Positions 12,083 to 22,871 of a stretch of DNA of 64,000 nucleotides are shown one piece after another. The DNA is from Bathynomus jamesi (Eukaryota; Arthropoda; Malacostraca; Isopoda; Cirolanidae). The notes beneath the pieces were generated by a model. It saw nothing but the letters and a program-made list of their open reading frames with translations, searched no databases and was not told the DNA's origin. The stretch spans positions 435,001 to 499,000 of the forward strand of contig JAJOZX010001738.1 in assembly GCA_023014485.1 (NCBI GenBank). The letters are read 5' to 3'. The translations under genes were made by a program, and so were the position numbers. Numbering within the stretch: position 1 is the stretch's first letter; every line of letters starts with the position of its first letter.

Positions 12083-13352
12083 CAGGGGTTGGACAAAATA
12101 ATATGAACACCTTGATAAATGGCGGTTTTTATTCTTAATATGGAGTTGGTCCTCCTTTAGCGGCAATAACAGCTGCAATGCGTCGGGGAATTGATTCATA
12201 CAGCTTTTGGACAGTGGCTAGAGGAATCCTGAGCCATTCTTCGAGCAAACCCTGCTCCAGTTCCTCCAAAGACGCCGGCGGTGGGAATCGGCTTCTGACC
12301 TGCTGCTCCAACTGACACCACAGATTCTCGATAATGTTAAGATCCGGGGATTGTGGAGGCCAATCCAAGCGTTCTACTTCACTAACATGCTCTTCAAACC
12401 AGTTTTTAACGACCCCAGCGGTGTGGATTGGTGCATTATCATCCTGGAAGACGGCGCCGCCATTGGGAAACAGCGTTTGGACCATGGGATGGACCTGGTC
12501 AGCCAATATTGACAGATAGACCTGGGCGTTAACCCTACCATGCAGTACTACAGCTGGGCCAAGAGTATTCCACGATATTGCTGCCCAAACCATCACAGAT
12601 CCGCCTCCATGCTTAACGGTTGGGGTCAGGCAGTCGGGGTCATAAGCATCTTTAGGCTGTCTCCAGACGTAAACTCGACCGGAATATGGAAATAGCGTAA
12701 AGGAGGATTCGTCGGAGTAGACTACATTCTTCCACCGGTCCATTGACCAATTCTTATGGTCATTACACCATTTTCTGCGCCGCTCAATGTTGATGTGCGA
12801 AAGGAAGGGTTTGGCAATTGCAGCCCTCCCATGGTATCCAGCTCCATGGAGCTCGCGACGTACAGTTCTGGTCGATACCGGGCTTGCAAGATGCTGGTTA
12901 AGCTCTGCAGTCACTTTTGGAGCTGTGGTCTTATGGTTATTTGTCACAATGCGCTTTAGCACCCGGCGGTCTCGATCACACAGCTTCTTCTTCCGTCCAC
13001 TATTGCATTTGTCGGTGCTTGCCTTTCCATGGTTTTGGTATGTAGACATGACCATAGAGACAGTTCCTCTGGATACATTGAACATCTGAGCGGTTTTCGT
13101 CACCGATGCACCAGCCATCCGCGCTCCGACAATTTTCCCTCTTTGGAAGTCTGACAGGTCTTTCATAACTGCTAATTCATAATTCACTCAGATCTGTAAA
13201 AACAACGTGAGGGTTATAACATGACGTATACACTTTCTGTTACGCATTTAAATAGGTTTGCCAGTCATTTGGCCGTTTACTTTGTGTCTGAGCAGTCCGT
13301 AAAGATAACCGGTGAAATCGGCGGGTGTTCATATTATTTTGTCTAACCCCCG
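12083..13352 (-). mobile_element. Tc1-like element with D,D36E transposase, apparently intact
   Basis: 1270 bp between TA duplications (12081-12082, 13353-13354). TIRs are CAGGGGTTGGACAAAATAAT and, complemented at the other end, CGGGGGTTAGACAAAATAAT; they extend about 28 bp with few mismatches. The single ORF reads toward lower coordinates and fills most of the element. No internal insertion or frameshift seen. Confidence 0.93.
12135..13187 (-). CDS. Tc1/mariner-superfamily transposase, D,D36E
   Basis: Full-length 350-codon open frame for a cut-and-paste transposase that binds its TIRs and inserts at TA. Residues about 13-50 form the first HTH (FQRGKIVGARMAGASVTKTA), 64-69 are a basic GRKKK linker, and about 74-115 are a second HTH. 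Catalytic residues are D159 (YSDESS), D250 (DDNAPIHT) and E287 (NIIENLW), with GGGSVMVWAAIS between the first two. The spacing between D250 and E287 is 36 residues, as in the DD36E (Incomer) group, against 34 in classic Tc1. The ATG at 13187 opens the frame; the methionine at codon 8 is an alternative start. No lesion found, so it may be recent or active; expression is unknown. Confidence 0.93.
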   Translation of the reverse strand: MNYELAVMKDLSDFQRGKIVGARMAGASVTKTAQMFNVSRGTVSMVMSTYQNHGKASTDKCNSGRKKKLCDRDRRVLKRIVTNNHKTTAPKVTAELNQHLASPVSTRTVRRELHGAGYHGRAAIAKPFLSHINIERRRKWCNDHKNWSMDRWKNVVYSDESSFTLFPYSGRVYVWRQPKDAYDPDCLTPTVKHGGGSVMVWAAISWNTLGPAVVLHGRVNAQVYLSILADQVHPMVQTLFPNGGAVFQDDNAPIHTAGVVKNWFEEHVSEVERLDWPPQSPDLNIIENLWCQLEQQVRSRFPPPASLEELEQGLLEEWLRIPLATVQKLYESIPRRIAAVIAAKGGPTPY

Positions 13353-13733
13353 TACCTTACTCTAAACTGTAGCAGAAGTGCGATCTTCAGTACTCTCAAT
13401 GTGACCAGTCCAATGATAAGTTATAATTTTAAAGCGCATATAATGTGCGTATGTACTTATTAATGTATGTCCAGTATATATTTGATATTGAATACGTAGC
13501 GTATATGTTGTCATTAATGATGTACCGATTCCAAAATTTAGGCGATGCCGATTCTTTGCTTATATTTTAAAAAGTCATTTCCCTTCATAAATTTTACTAA
13601 TCTAATGTGAAAACTTTCAATTTTCATATTTTTACATTCAAATATGTTGAAATGCTTTTCCTTAGCTCGCTCCACAATATACAGTACAGCACCAGAATTT
13701 GTTTCTCATATACCGTAGCTAAAATTGTTAAAA

Positions 13734-13930
13734 AGTTTGGATCACCTGAAGATCAGGGCCCCCAGCCTTCTTTAGTTAGCTTTATAAGGCTAACTAACGA
13801 AAATATCACGACCTAACCTAACAAATCGTCAAGGGCGTACAGTTGACCGGGGTCTCGACAAAAGCCCCCTAGGACAAAAGCCCCTCAGTTAAAGTGCAAA
13901 GTAGGACAAAAGCCTCCATTTTTTTATATT
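13734..13930. repeat. repeat unit, uninterrupted copy 1
   Basis: GTTTGGATCACCTGAAGATC through CGACCTAACCTAAC to about 13868, followed by direct repeats of GGACAAAAGCCCC (13858-13918). The same about 125 bp recurs at 14621-14740. It contains a small hairpin, AGTTAGC...GCTAACT. No coding capacity. Confidence 0.75.
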
Positions 13931-14589
13931 ATTGTTCGTGTGCTATGAAGTAATCCTAAACAAATATTATAATCTTTGTCTATGTTGATTCACTCTAGTT
14001 GATCACTGTTTTGTCTACCTGAATGGTTAGGTTAGGTTAGGAACGTGCCACAAAGGAGTATCAACAGCGTTTGAAGAACCTATGTCTGGACTATGTGAAT
14101 GAGAGGAAGACCTTGGAGGAATTTCTGAATGGTGTAGGTCACAGCATTAGGTGGAAGTAAAATGAACTTTAAATGAACCTTAACACTTAATGAACTTTTT
14201 AATATTGTGCTTTATTTGTTTGATTTTCCTTAGATATGGTATGATGTTCCTTTTATAATGTTCATTTTTATGGTTATGTAAATAATTTTGTGCTCCTGTA
14301 AAATAGTGAGCTATAAATTTATAATGCGAGTGTTAATGTGTGCTACTGTATAATACTTATAAAGCTGACTTTGCCTAGATAAGGCATGATGATCCTTTTA
14401 TAATGTAATTTTTTATGGTTGTGTAAATATTAGCGTTAATGTATGCTATTGTATAATACTTATAATGCCTTCCTTATTGCAATCTTATGATATAATAAAT
14501 GTAATATTTTACATGTCAAAGAAGTGTTCATAAACTGTAAATAATAAAGAATAAAAATAATGATTAAAAAAGTAGCAGTATTATTTTTT

Positions 14590-14740
14590 CTAGGGAACTT
14601 TTGTCCTACATTCCAGTTTGGATCACCTGAAGATCAGGGCCCCCAGCCTTCTTTAGTTAGCTTTATAAGGCTAACTAACGAAAATATCACGACCTAACCT
14701 AACCAATCGTCAAGGGCGTACAGTTGACCGAGGTCCCGAC
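14590..14740. repeat. repeat unit copy 2, cut by the inner hAT
   Basis: Second copy of the 13734 unit, identical over most of 14621-14740. Its right half reappears after the inner hAT at 17633-17735 (GGACAAAAGCCCC repeats). Thus the hAT at 14741-17632 landed inside this copy, and copy 1 shows the empty site. An inverted TTTTGTCCTA at about 14600 suggests that the TAGGACAAAAG motif may itself be a small TIR. Confidence 0.65.
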
Positions 14741-17632
14741 TAGGGTTTCTTTACCGGGATCCCGGGATCCCGGTATATTTTTAGCTAATTTAAATTTCCC
14801 GGGAAATTCTCCCTGTCCCGGGAAATCCCGGGATATTTTCTTAAAAATTTAATTTTGCTTATTTTGTGTTAAGACTGGGAAATTTTGCTAATAGTAAGTT
14901 TAATTAACCCATAACTTTTCAGAATACGTTTGTATTTGTTAGTTTTAAGCTTGCTTAGTTTTTTGTTTTTTAATTTCAGCTTGTTATGGCATGTCACAGA
15001 TTGTCACTACTTGTCAGGACCTGTAATATCTTGCGTAATTGCGCTGATGCTGTCTTAATTTGTCACCACGCTCAGTAGCTCCAGTAACTGCATTACGCCA
15101 GGTTGTGCATTGTGCAAGTGTCACACTTCCTTTATATTGTGAGTATTTGTGACTCAAGATTCTTTGTAGTTCCTATACTAGCCTAGTACTATATATATAT
15201 AGTATGTTTTAATTTATTTTGTTCGAAACGAACCCCTTCAATCAAGAATGTCAAAATCATTTGCTTGGAAATATTTCGTGAAGGATTCGAAACTAGAATT
15301 TGCAACCTGTAAAGAATGCAAAACTCAAATAAAGTGTAAAGGTTGGTCTACAAGCGGTCTTATCAGACATTTGCTTAACAAGCATAATATTAGCAAGTTA
15401 TCTGTTACTAATGCTAAGCGCACAGCCGAGGAAAATGGAGCAACTAGTAGCAAGCGACAAACCTCTCAACAAACCTTAACATCGTTTTTCATTAAGAAAG
15501 AAACATGTGAAGAAATAGTAACAAAACTAGCCACTCTAGATGGCATCTCTATCAATTCTATTACAAAAAGTGAGTTCATCAGAAAATCATTGACAGACAG
15601 AGGATATACTTTACCAAAAAATCCATCACATGTAATGGATCTCGTTCATTCGCAGTACAAACAAATAAAAGAACGCTTAAATTCTGAAATTACCAGCCAA
15701 ATAAATGCAGGATCAAGGTTTAGTTTATCCTTAGATGAATACACCTCACTAAACAATCGCCGGTATTTAAATATTAACATACACAAAACTGACGGAACAT
15801 TTTGGAACTTAGGAATGGTGAAGATTTCTAGTACTCTACCTGCTGAAACTGCTGTTGAAGTAATCAAAGAAAAGTTAGAGGAATTTCATATTTCTTTAGA
15901 AAACATGTGGTGACTTGTGTTACTGATGGTGCAGCTATGATGGTGAAATTTGGAAGGCTAATTGAATGTGAGCATCAATTGTGTTATGCACACGGAATCC
16001 ACTTAGCGGTATGTGATGTTTTGTACCAGAAGTCAACCACTTCACTTGCAATCACTCTTTCTGAAGAAATTCAAACTGAAGATGACGAACATAATGACAA
16101 CATAGATGAAGATGGAGAAGATTTCAATCATAGTATTGATTTTGAAAGTGTTTTGTGTGAGCGCTTTGATGAGGATCCGTTCGAGATAGATATTTCATTT
16201 GGATCGCACGACACTGTAGGTAAAGAAATCAACGTGTCTCAAATCATCAATAAAGTCAGAAAAATAGCAAAAAAATTCGCAAATCACCTTTAAAGAATAA
16301 CATCTTACAAGGATATGTTCAACAGGAACAAGGAAAAAGTTTGCATCTATTGCTGGATTCCAAAACCAGATGGAATAGTCTTTTAGCGATTTATCAAAAT
16401 AAGGTCATCCGTATCGAAAGCTCTCATCGACTGTAATAAAGATATGGACAATTTTGACCTTGACAAACAAGAAGTTGCTGTAATTCGTGACATTGTGGCA
16501 TCGCTGGAGCCATTAAAAGTTGGAGCAGAAAAGCTGGGCAACAGAGAATCGACTTTACTTTCATCAGAAGGTGTTTTTTCTTTCATTTTGAACGAACTAA
16601 ATCAACTAAACATACCTTTTTCAAAAAAACTAAAGGAGTCGTTCATTCGACGCATAACAGAGAGAAGAAATGAGAACTTGACTGGCCTCATACAATACCT
16701 CAATAGTGGAAAGAATTATAAAAAGGTCGCAACTTTCGCAAGTGACAGAAGTTTGCCAGCCTTACCAACCAAGTCTATGTTAATTTCATCAGCAAAGCAG
16801 ATGTTAGATCGCCTTTTTGGAGTACCTGCTGATTCTACCTCTAGTGAGACAGATGAAGATAATGATGTGCAAGAATCAGCTGTCCCTCAGTCATCTTCGA
16901 TGACTCTAGCTGAAAGGCTTGATGCAGCTATTAAAGCAGCCGAGGTAGAGAAATCAAGAACACTAGACAGCAAAGCAAGCGCTGCAAAGCACCTTAAAAA
17001 GGAACTAGAGATCTTCGAGGGTACGGGCGAAAAAACGCAGAACATCTCTCTTCTCTTGAATGCATTAAAGACGATTCCACCCACGTCAATAGAATCGGAA
17101 AGGGCATTCTCAGCAGCAGGACTTTTCGTGACTAAAATGAGAACAAGATTGAGTGATCGAAGTATTGACCATCTTTGTTTTTTGAAATCGTACTATAAAA
17201 ATTCACAGTGATAATTTTTTTGGTTGAATTCATTGAAGTTCTTTGCAATTTGAAGGTAATTTTTATTTTTTATTTAAATTTTCTAAGCAATTCAAAGGCA
17301 ATTTTTTTTTCGTTGTATTCATTAAGTTTTCAATAAAACGGAGCAATTTTTTTATTTGTGAAAATTTTCTGTAATTCAAAAGTTTTTTTTTTAATACATA
17401 TTTTTCACAGCAATATTATTTTATTTTGCCCATCATGGAGATTGCAGAACTTATTAAATGACTATAAAAAAAATAAAAAATAATTATAACCCCTCTTTTC
17501 TAGGTTAATTTATTTTATAATATATTTTAAATATAATTAATTATATCCCGGGATTTCCCGGGATCCCGGGAAGGGAATCATTTTTATCCCGGAATCCCGG
17601 GATAAGCAAAAGGCCGGGAAATGAGAAACCCT
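14741..17632 (+). mobile_element. hAT element with coding remnant
   Basis: TIRs TAGGGTTTCT (14741) and, complemented, TAGGGTTTCTCATTTCCCGG at the right. Subterminal DNA is packed with CCCGGGATCCCGGGAT-type repeats on the left (about 14753-14840) and right (17545-17615). The flanking bases do not give a clean 8-bp duplication; the insertion sits in GGACAAAAGCC direct repeats, which blurs it. Carries a BED-finger/hAT transposase pseudogene. Confidence 0.82.
15248..17211 (+). pseudogene. hAT transposase with BED finger, frameshifted
   Basis: Three open stretches. 15248-15913: BED zinc finger (CKECKTQIKC...LIRHLLNKH) and the first catalytic region, SRFSLSLDEYTS. 15907-16293: VTDGAAMMVKF (second D region) and CYAHGIHLAVCDVL, the CxxH motif of hAT, then an acidic insert. 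A short frame (about 16291-16420) has LLLDSKTRWNSLLAIY. 16444-17211: helical domain and C-terminal dimerisation block PPTSIESERAFSAAGL, ending at TGA. At least three frame changes separate these parts, so the copy is inactive, but every diagnostic block is present. Confidence 0.85.
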
Positions 17633-17735
17633 AGGACAAAAGCCCCCTGGACAAAAGCCCCTCAGTTAAAGTGCAAAATAGGACAAAAAACCCTCAGTTA
17701 AAGTACAAAGTAGGACAAAAGCCTCCATTTTTTAT

Positions 17736-18193
17736 ATTTCATTAAAATTTCCAGTCCCTGGTGGCCAATTTGAGTAAAAAAAAATGGATATACTGTATAA
17801 TTTAAGTTTATAAAATTATTACAACACTTAAAATAAAATCAACATAAGATGGTTTAATATACGAGTATAAAGTACAACTTAATATAGAATTATTATTAAT
17901 ATAGAGTAGATTATAATAGTTTATAATAATATGTTGAGATTAGCTAGTTAGAGAAAATGTAAATTTATGGTCAACTTAACTTATTAAGCTTTGCCTTTTT
18001 GGTGAATGTAAAATATTTTTATATAATTACACTTTGAAAAGAGTATAAGTGATCATAAATAGTGTTTTTGTCTGTTCAATTTTCTATAAATATAGATTTT
18101 GTTTTGTAATGAAAATTTTTAAATTTCAAAGAATCGGTGAGAGAATCGGCTAAATTTGACTGATGCCGATGCTGATTAATCGGTCCACCACTA
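17736..18193. other. AT-rich right interior of the outer hAT
   Basis: No coding frame. Near the end, AATCGG motifs mirror the left subterminal region. Confidence 0.4.
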
Positions 18194-18819
18194 GTTATCA
18201 TACACGCGTGAAACTTTTACTTAAAAATTGGTTTAATTCATTTTAAACCTAAATTTGCGCAATGTTCCATTAATTTTATATTAATTTTGAAATATATTTC
18301 CATATTCTTATACTTAACTAATATTTTCCTACATATTACAATGCATTTTTTAGATAATGTTTACGCCTATTAGTTGATGTTTGATTTATTCCTTTATGAA
18401 TTTATTCGTCTATTTATTATTTTATGAATCTATCAATTTCTCATGTTTAGTTTCATTCTTTTACGAACATCTCGAGTACAACTTCTTATTGTAGGAGAAT
18501 AAATTACTTTTTGTTCCTTGTTATTCCGCATTTTAAACGAGTTTGGAGAAAAGCAATGAAGGATACGAAAGTACGCCATATTCAAAATCTCAACCGTCCA
18601 TGATAGGTTATATTAAGATACTTATTATGTAATTAATATTATGAATTAAACTAATAAATTACTGTTAATCACCATAAACTCGAGGTAATATGGCGCTACA
18701 ATATGGTCAAAGGTTTTCTACATTATTTGACCGTCTGAGGTTAGTATTTAAAGCAAATTGGTATTTAATTATTAAATCATATTAAATCATATTTGAAATT
18801 TAAAGGTCTTCATAATGTA
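18194..18819. other. AT-rich DNA without recognised feature
   Basis: No coding frame or repeat family recognised on either strand. Confidence 0.35.
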
Positions 18820-19572
18820 CAGGGTGTCCCATAAGTCCGGCATCATAGGAGAAATTCATATTTTTCTATTTCTACAAACCATAATTCATATTTTTCTTAT
18901 GCTCGGGATGCCAATTTCCCGTCCACCATTCTGTTCAGTGACAAGGCTGTTTTTTATGGAAATGGTGAGGTAAATCGACAGAACACCCGCTACTGGTCTC
19001 AAAACAACCCTCACTGGTATACCTCTTCAAAGGAACAAGGTGCATCTCGGGTGATGGTATGGTGTGGCATTTGGAAGTCGCGCATCATAGGCCCCCTCTT
19101 TTTCGATGAACATGTCACTGGAGGCACCTACCTACGTATGCTCAAGGAAGAAGCATTTCCCAGTGTCTTGAACGAAGAAGGAAATTTCCCAACATGGTTC
19201 CAGCAAGACGGCGCTCCTGCACATTACAGCACCCAAGTAAGGGAATACCTGTACCAACAATTCCCTGGTCATTGGATAGGACGTCGAGGGCCTGTGGAAT
19301 GGCCAGCTAGAAGCCCGGATCTCACGCCACTAGATTTTTATCTCTGGGGCCACTTGAAAGCGCTGGTATACGCAGAGAAAATTAGGAGTGTTGAACATTT
19401 GCGGCAGCGCATTATTGGGGCATGTAACACCATTACTCCTGACATCATTCACCGTGTGCTTGCTGACTGGGTATCACGTCTAAATTTGTGTATTGAAAAC
19501 AATGGTGGACATATTGAGCGCGTTCTGTAAATAAAAGCTTTTGTTTTGCCTTTTTTTATTATTTTTCCTATG
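18820..19572 (+). mobile_element. DD41D-type element, 5' internal deletion, right end lost
   Basis: Left TIR CAGGGTGTCCCATAAGTCCG follows TA (18818-18819). The right side follows the expected inverted sequence only to TTTTTCCTATGA (about 19562-19572) and then diverges, so the right TIR is gone. The N-terminal DNA-binding domain is also missing. Confidence 0.8.
18894..19530 (+). pseudogene. DD41D-type transposase lacking N-terminus
   Basis: One uninterrupted frame from about 18894 to TAA at 19528-19530. It has the first catalytic D in [20 protein letters not shown] (the usual DEA reads DKA), the second in FQQDGAPAHYSTQVREYL and the third in [14 protein letters not shown], with 41 residues between the last two. 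It ends CIENNGGHIERVL. No start codon or HTH precedes it. The nearest relative in the window is at 53540-54299. Confidence 0.82.
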
Positions 19573-20543
19573 AAATTGAACAATTAAATCGACAGAATTA
19601 ATTGAACAATTAAAGGTGCGGTAAAAACCGAGCAGAGTTGTAAATGAAAGATGAAATTGTTAAATTTTGTTTATTTTTGGCGTCAATTCATTAAAAGGTA
19701 CCAGTACGCCGTACCGGTGTGTCCCGGCAGATTAAAAAAGGCACTGCATGTAGCAGAGGCGGATCCAGGGAGGGTAGTCTAGGGGGGGGGGGCACCAAAC
19801 AGACATCATGTCGAGTATTTTATTTGATCCACATCACATTTTTTTTATATACCATCCGCTTCACCCACCATACTGTGAGGTAGCAACAGGAAACAAGCTT
19901 CCTGTTCCTGTGCGTCGGCTGAAAGGTATCAAAAACTCACACTTGCCTGAGGATGTGATCCACATTTAAATTATATTATAATGCATACATTAGCCCTAGT
20001 TTTCAATGGTGTGGTAGTGATAGTTCCATTGACAAAAAATATTATTTTTTTTAATAAACAAAATAAAAAAACATGAAAATAATATGATTACTAATAAAAT
20101 ATTTATCAAATTCTATGCATTTCAATTGTGACAAGCGTGTAATACTTACAGTACAATGCAATACTTACTGTAATACTTACAGCATACTACAGTTATAATA
20201 CAGTATATTTGAACATAAAATACATGATTAGTAATCATGTATTTTATGTCCAATTGTATTGTAAGACATTTCACAAGTAATGCAATATTATATAGACCTA
20301 ATTATCATGATCTGGGTATCAATTACACTGGCCAACAAGTATTTTTCATCAGATATAATTATGGGTGGGCTAGATAGCTGTGGGGACGCTGATTCCAAAT
20401 CTGTTTTTGGTTTTCCTCTAGCATGTCTAGTTTTCGAAATGAGACCGATCAAAATACATATATATATGATAAATATAATATGTATGTATATATATATATA
20501 TAATATAATACTATATATAATATATATGATATGCATATAACTA

Positions 20544-21817
20544 TCAGGTCATCCCATAAGTAATGTTGTTTTTTACGATAGATTAAGTTTAAACTAGTCC
20601 TACTCGGTTTAAGCATAAATTTTCCGAAGGTTATATCTAAGAGGAGATCTATCGTGTTTCGCTACATACTTTACAGACCTTGACCAGTGAAGACGTGTGT
20701 TTTGCTTTATGTGAACCCCTCATAAACATGGCGGTATAAGAAGAGCATATCAGGCATATAATGCTTTACGAGTTCAAAAAAGGGAATAGTGCTACTGAAG
20801 CAACACGAAACCTTCAGGAAGTTTATGGCAACGATATTCTGCACGTGAGGAAATGTCAAAGATGGTTTCGAAAGTTTAGGAATGGTGACTGCTGTTTGAC
20901 AGATGCAGCACGCTCTGGACGCCCTACTGAGTTTGATGATGACCTGCTGTTAGCCGCACTTGAAGAAGACTGTTCAACAACTGTCGAAGAATTGGCCCAA
21001 AAATTCAATTCATCCCCGTCCACCATCCATCGACATTTGCAACAACTCGGGAAAGTGCCTAAGTTAGGAAAATGGGTGCCACATGAATTGTCGGTCGACA
21101 ATCTGAGGGTGCGGGTAAACATTAGCACAGCTCTTCATTCCCGTGAACTCCAAGATCCGTTTTTGCACCGTTTAGTGACTGATGATGAAAAGTGGATACT
21201 GTACCAGAATGTTAAGCGCCGTCGACAGTGGGTTTGTGCCGGAGAACCAGCGACACCACAGCCAAAACCAAATCTTCACCCTCGGAAGGTGTTGCTTAAT
21301 GTTTGGTGTGATAAAGGTGGTGTAATACACTTTGAAACCTTACCACACAACCAAACAATCACCGCTCAAGTCTACTGTCAACAACTGGATCGATTGAACA
21401 CTGCACTAAAAGAAGAGAGACCTTCTTTGGTTAATCGGAAAGGAATCGTGTTCCACACGACAACGCACGTCCTCATACCGCTCGGATCACTTCTGCAAAA
21501 ATTGAAGAGCTTGGGTGGGAAAAACTTCCATATCCTCCAGACCTTGCGCCTTCAGATTATCATCTCTTCAGGAGTCTGCAAAACTATCTTGACGAGAAAC
21601 AGTATACTTCTTTAGATGACCTGCACACCAGTCTTTGTACGTTTTTTGCCTCAAAACCGCCTGAATTTTATAAACATGGCATTGAAAAGCTTGTAGGACG
21701 TTGGCAGAGTGTCATTGATTCCGATGGAAAATATATACTAGATTAAAAAGTTTCAGTTGAGTTTTTTTTTTTCCTTCAAATTCCAATCTAAAAAACATTA
21801 CTTATGGGATGACCTGA
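20544..21817 (+). mobile_element. near full-length mariner, DD34D group
   Basis: TIRs TCAGGTCATCCCATAAGTAA at both ends (right complemented), flanked by TA at 20542-20543 and 21818-21819. Length 1274 bp, close to the usual 1.28 kb. The flanks are AT-rich dinucleotide DNA. Confidence 0.92.
20729..21746 (+). pseudogene. mariner transposase, stop plus frameshift plus deletion
   Basis: The natural start appears to be ATGGCG at 20729, but codon 4 is TAA. The frame then stays open from 20761 (MLYEFKKGNSATEATRN). It has two HTHs (about to residue 110), the WVPHEL linker, the first catalytic D in LVTDDEKWILYQN and an AG-type middle region. At the second-D motif one base is missing (about 21452-21460), which sends the frame into nonsense. 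In the shifted frame, sequence of the mariner C-terminus runs to TAA at 21744-21746. The third-D block lies three codons too close to the second, an apparent 9-nt deletion. Inactive. Confidence 0.87.
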
Positions 21818-21929
21818 TATACGTAATATAATATATAATACTATATATACACAATATATAATATGCATCCTTTATATATAATATTTTATATGATATGCAT
21901 ATAACTATATATAATATGCGTCCTTTATA

Positions 21930-22563
21930 CGAGGGGCGGTCAGAAAATAAGTTTACACGGCGTATAATTTCGTAACTAAAGGACCTACATTGTTTGTATC
22001 AGGTGAATTCTTTTAATCATTGTACTGGAACAGTACCCTATCATTTCTGCAACGATATTCCGAGTTTGTCAGTAGTCAAGAATTTCTCGAGCGCATTTTT
22101 CACAAGAGACGAGACATGGGTTCATCACCGTACTCCGGAAACAAGATGTGCCAGCATGGAATGGAAACACCCTGGGTCCCCGCGACCAAAGAAGTTCAAG
22201 ATTGTGAGGTCCACTGGCAAAGTGATGGTTACCATGTTTTGCCACCACAAAGGCGTTTTGTTCGCAGACTTCATGCAAAAAGGCACAACAATCAATGCAG
22301 CTGCACAATGTTCAACACTGGAACGTTTACGAGCGGCCATTAAACGTAAACGTCCTGGACTGCTCCGTAGCGTAGGGCACTGTTCCAGTCCAGCCGCCAT
22401 GTTCAACCGACTCATATAACCAATGTACGGTAGATGGCAGCCGAATCGACGTGCAGTGTTGCCAACAATGATCAACGAATTCACCTGATACAAACATAAT
22501 CAATGTAGGTCCTTTAGTTACGAAATTATACGCCGTGTAAACTTATTTTCTGGCCGCCCTTCG
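21930..22563 (+). mobile_element. internally deleted mariner with long TIRs
   Basis: Ends CGAGGGGCGGTCAGAAAATA and, complemented, CGAAGGGCGGCCAGAAAATA, matching for about 75 bp inward (through CGTATAATTTCGTAACTAAA and GGACCTACATTGTT). TA flanks at 21928-21929 and 22564-22565. Only 634 bp. Confidence 0.87.
22080..22418 (+). pseudogene. middle fragment of a mariner transposase
   Basis: Reads TRDETWVHHRTPETRCASME (first catalytic D), WKHPGSPRPKKFKIVRSTGK, then VMVTMFCHHKGVLFADFMQK and ERLRAAIKRKRPGLL, stopping before the second D. The N-terminal HTHs and everything after residue about 240 of the parent are deleted. The family differs from the copy at 20544. Confidence 0.82.
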
Positions 22564-22871
22564 TACATGTAGCGGAGTATTTTGTCGTTGCAGCTTAGGT
22601 GTAGGCTTTTGCTTTACCATTTCTGTACCCTCATGTATGGCATTTTGTCGTTTCAACTTAGGCTTTCCGCAGGTTGTCTTGTGTTATTTTAGGTGAGAGC
22701 AGTTGCTGGCCACAAATTTGCAAACGTTGCACATGTACAGTGTACACCCTTTTATTCTTTGGCATAACAGTCACATGTCAAGTTGTGTTGTGTGTTTTGT
22801 TGTGTTTTGTGTCGCCCACTTACACATTTTGTTATTTTAGGTGATTTACATCAACCCACTCATCGATTATC

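Larger units (their letters stand above)
13515..18193. mobile_element. hAT-type element enclosing another hAT
   Basis: Left end TAATGATGTACCGATTCC; right end, complemented, TAGTGGTGGACCGATTAA. The flanking 8-mers are GTTGTCAT (13507-13514) and GTTATCAT (18194-18201), 7 of 8 identical, as expected for hAT target duplication. Subterminal DNA at both ends repeats CCGAT/ATCGG-type motifs. No transposase of its own is visible. The interior holds a duplicated about 125-bp segment and a complete second hAT (14741-17632). Confidence 0.72.
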
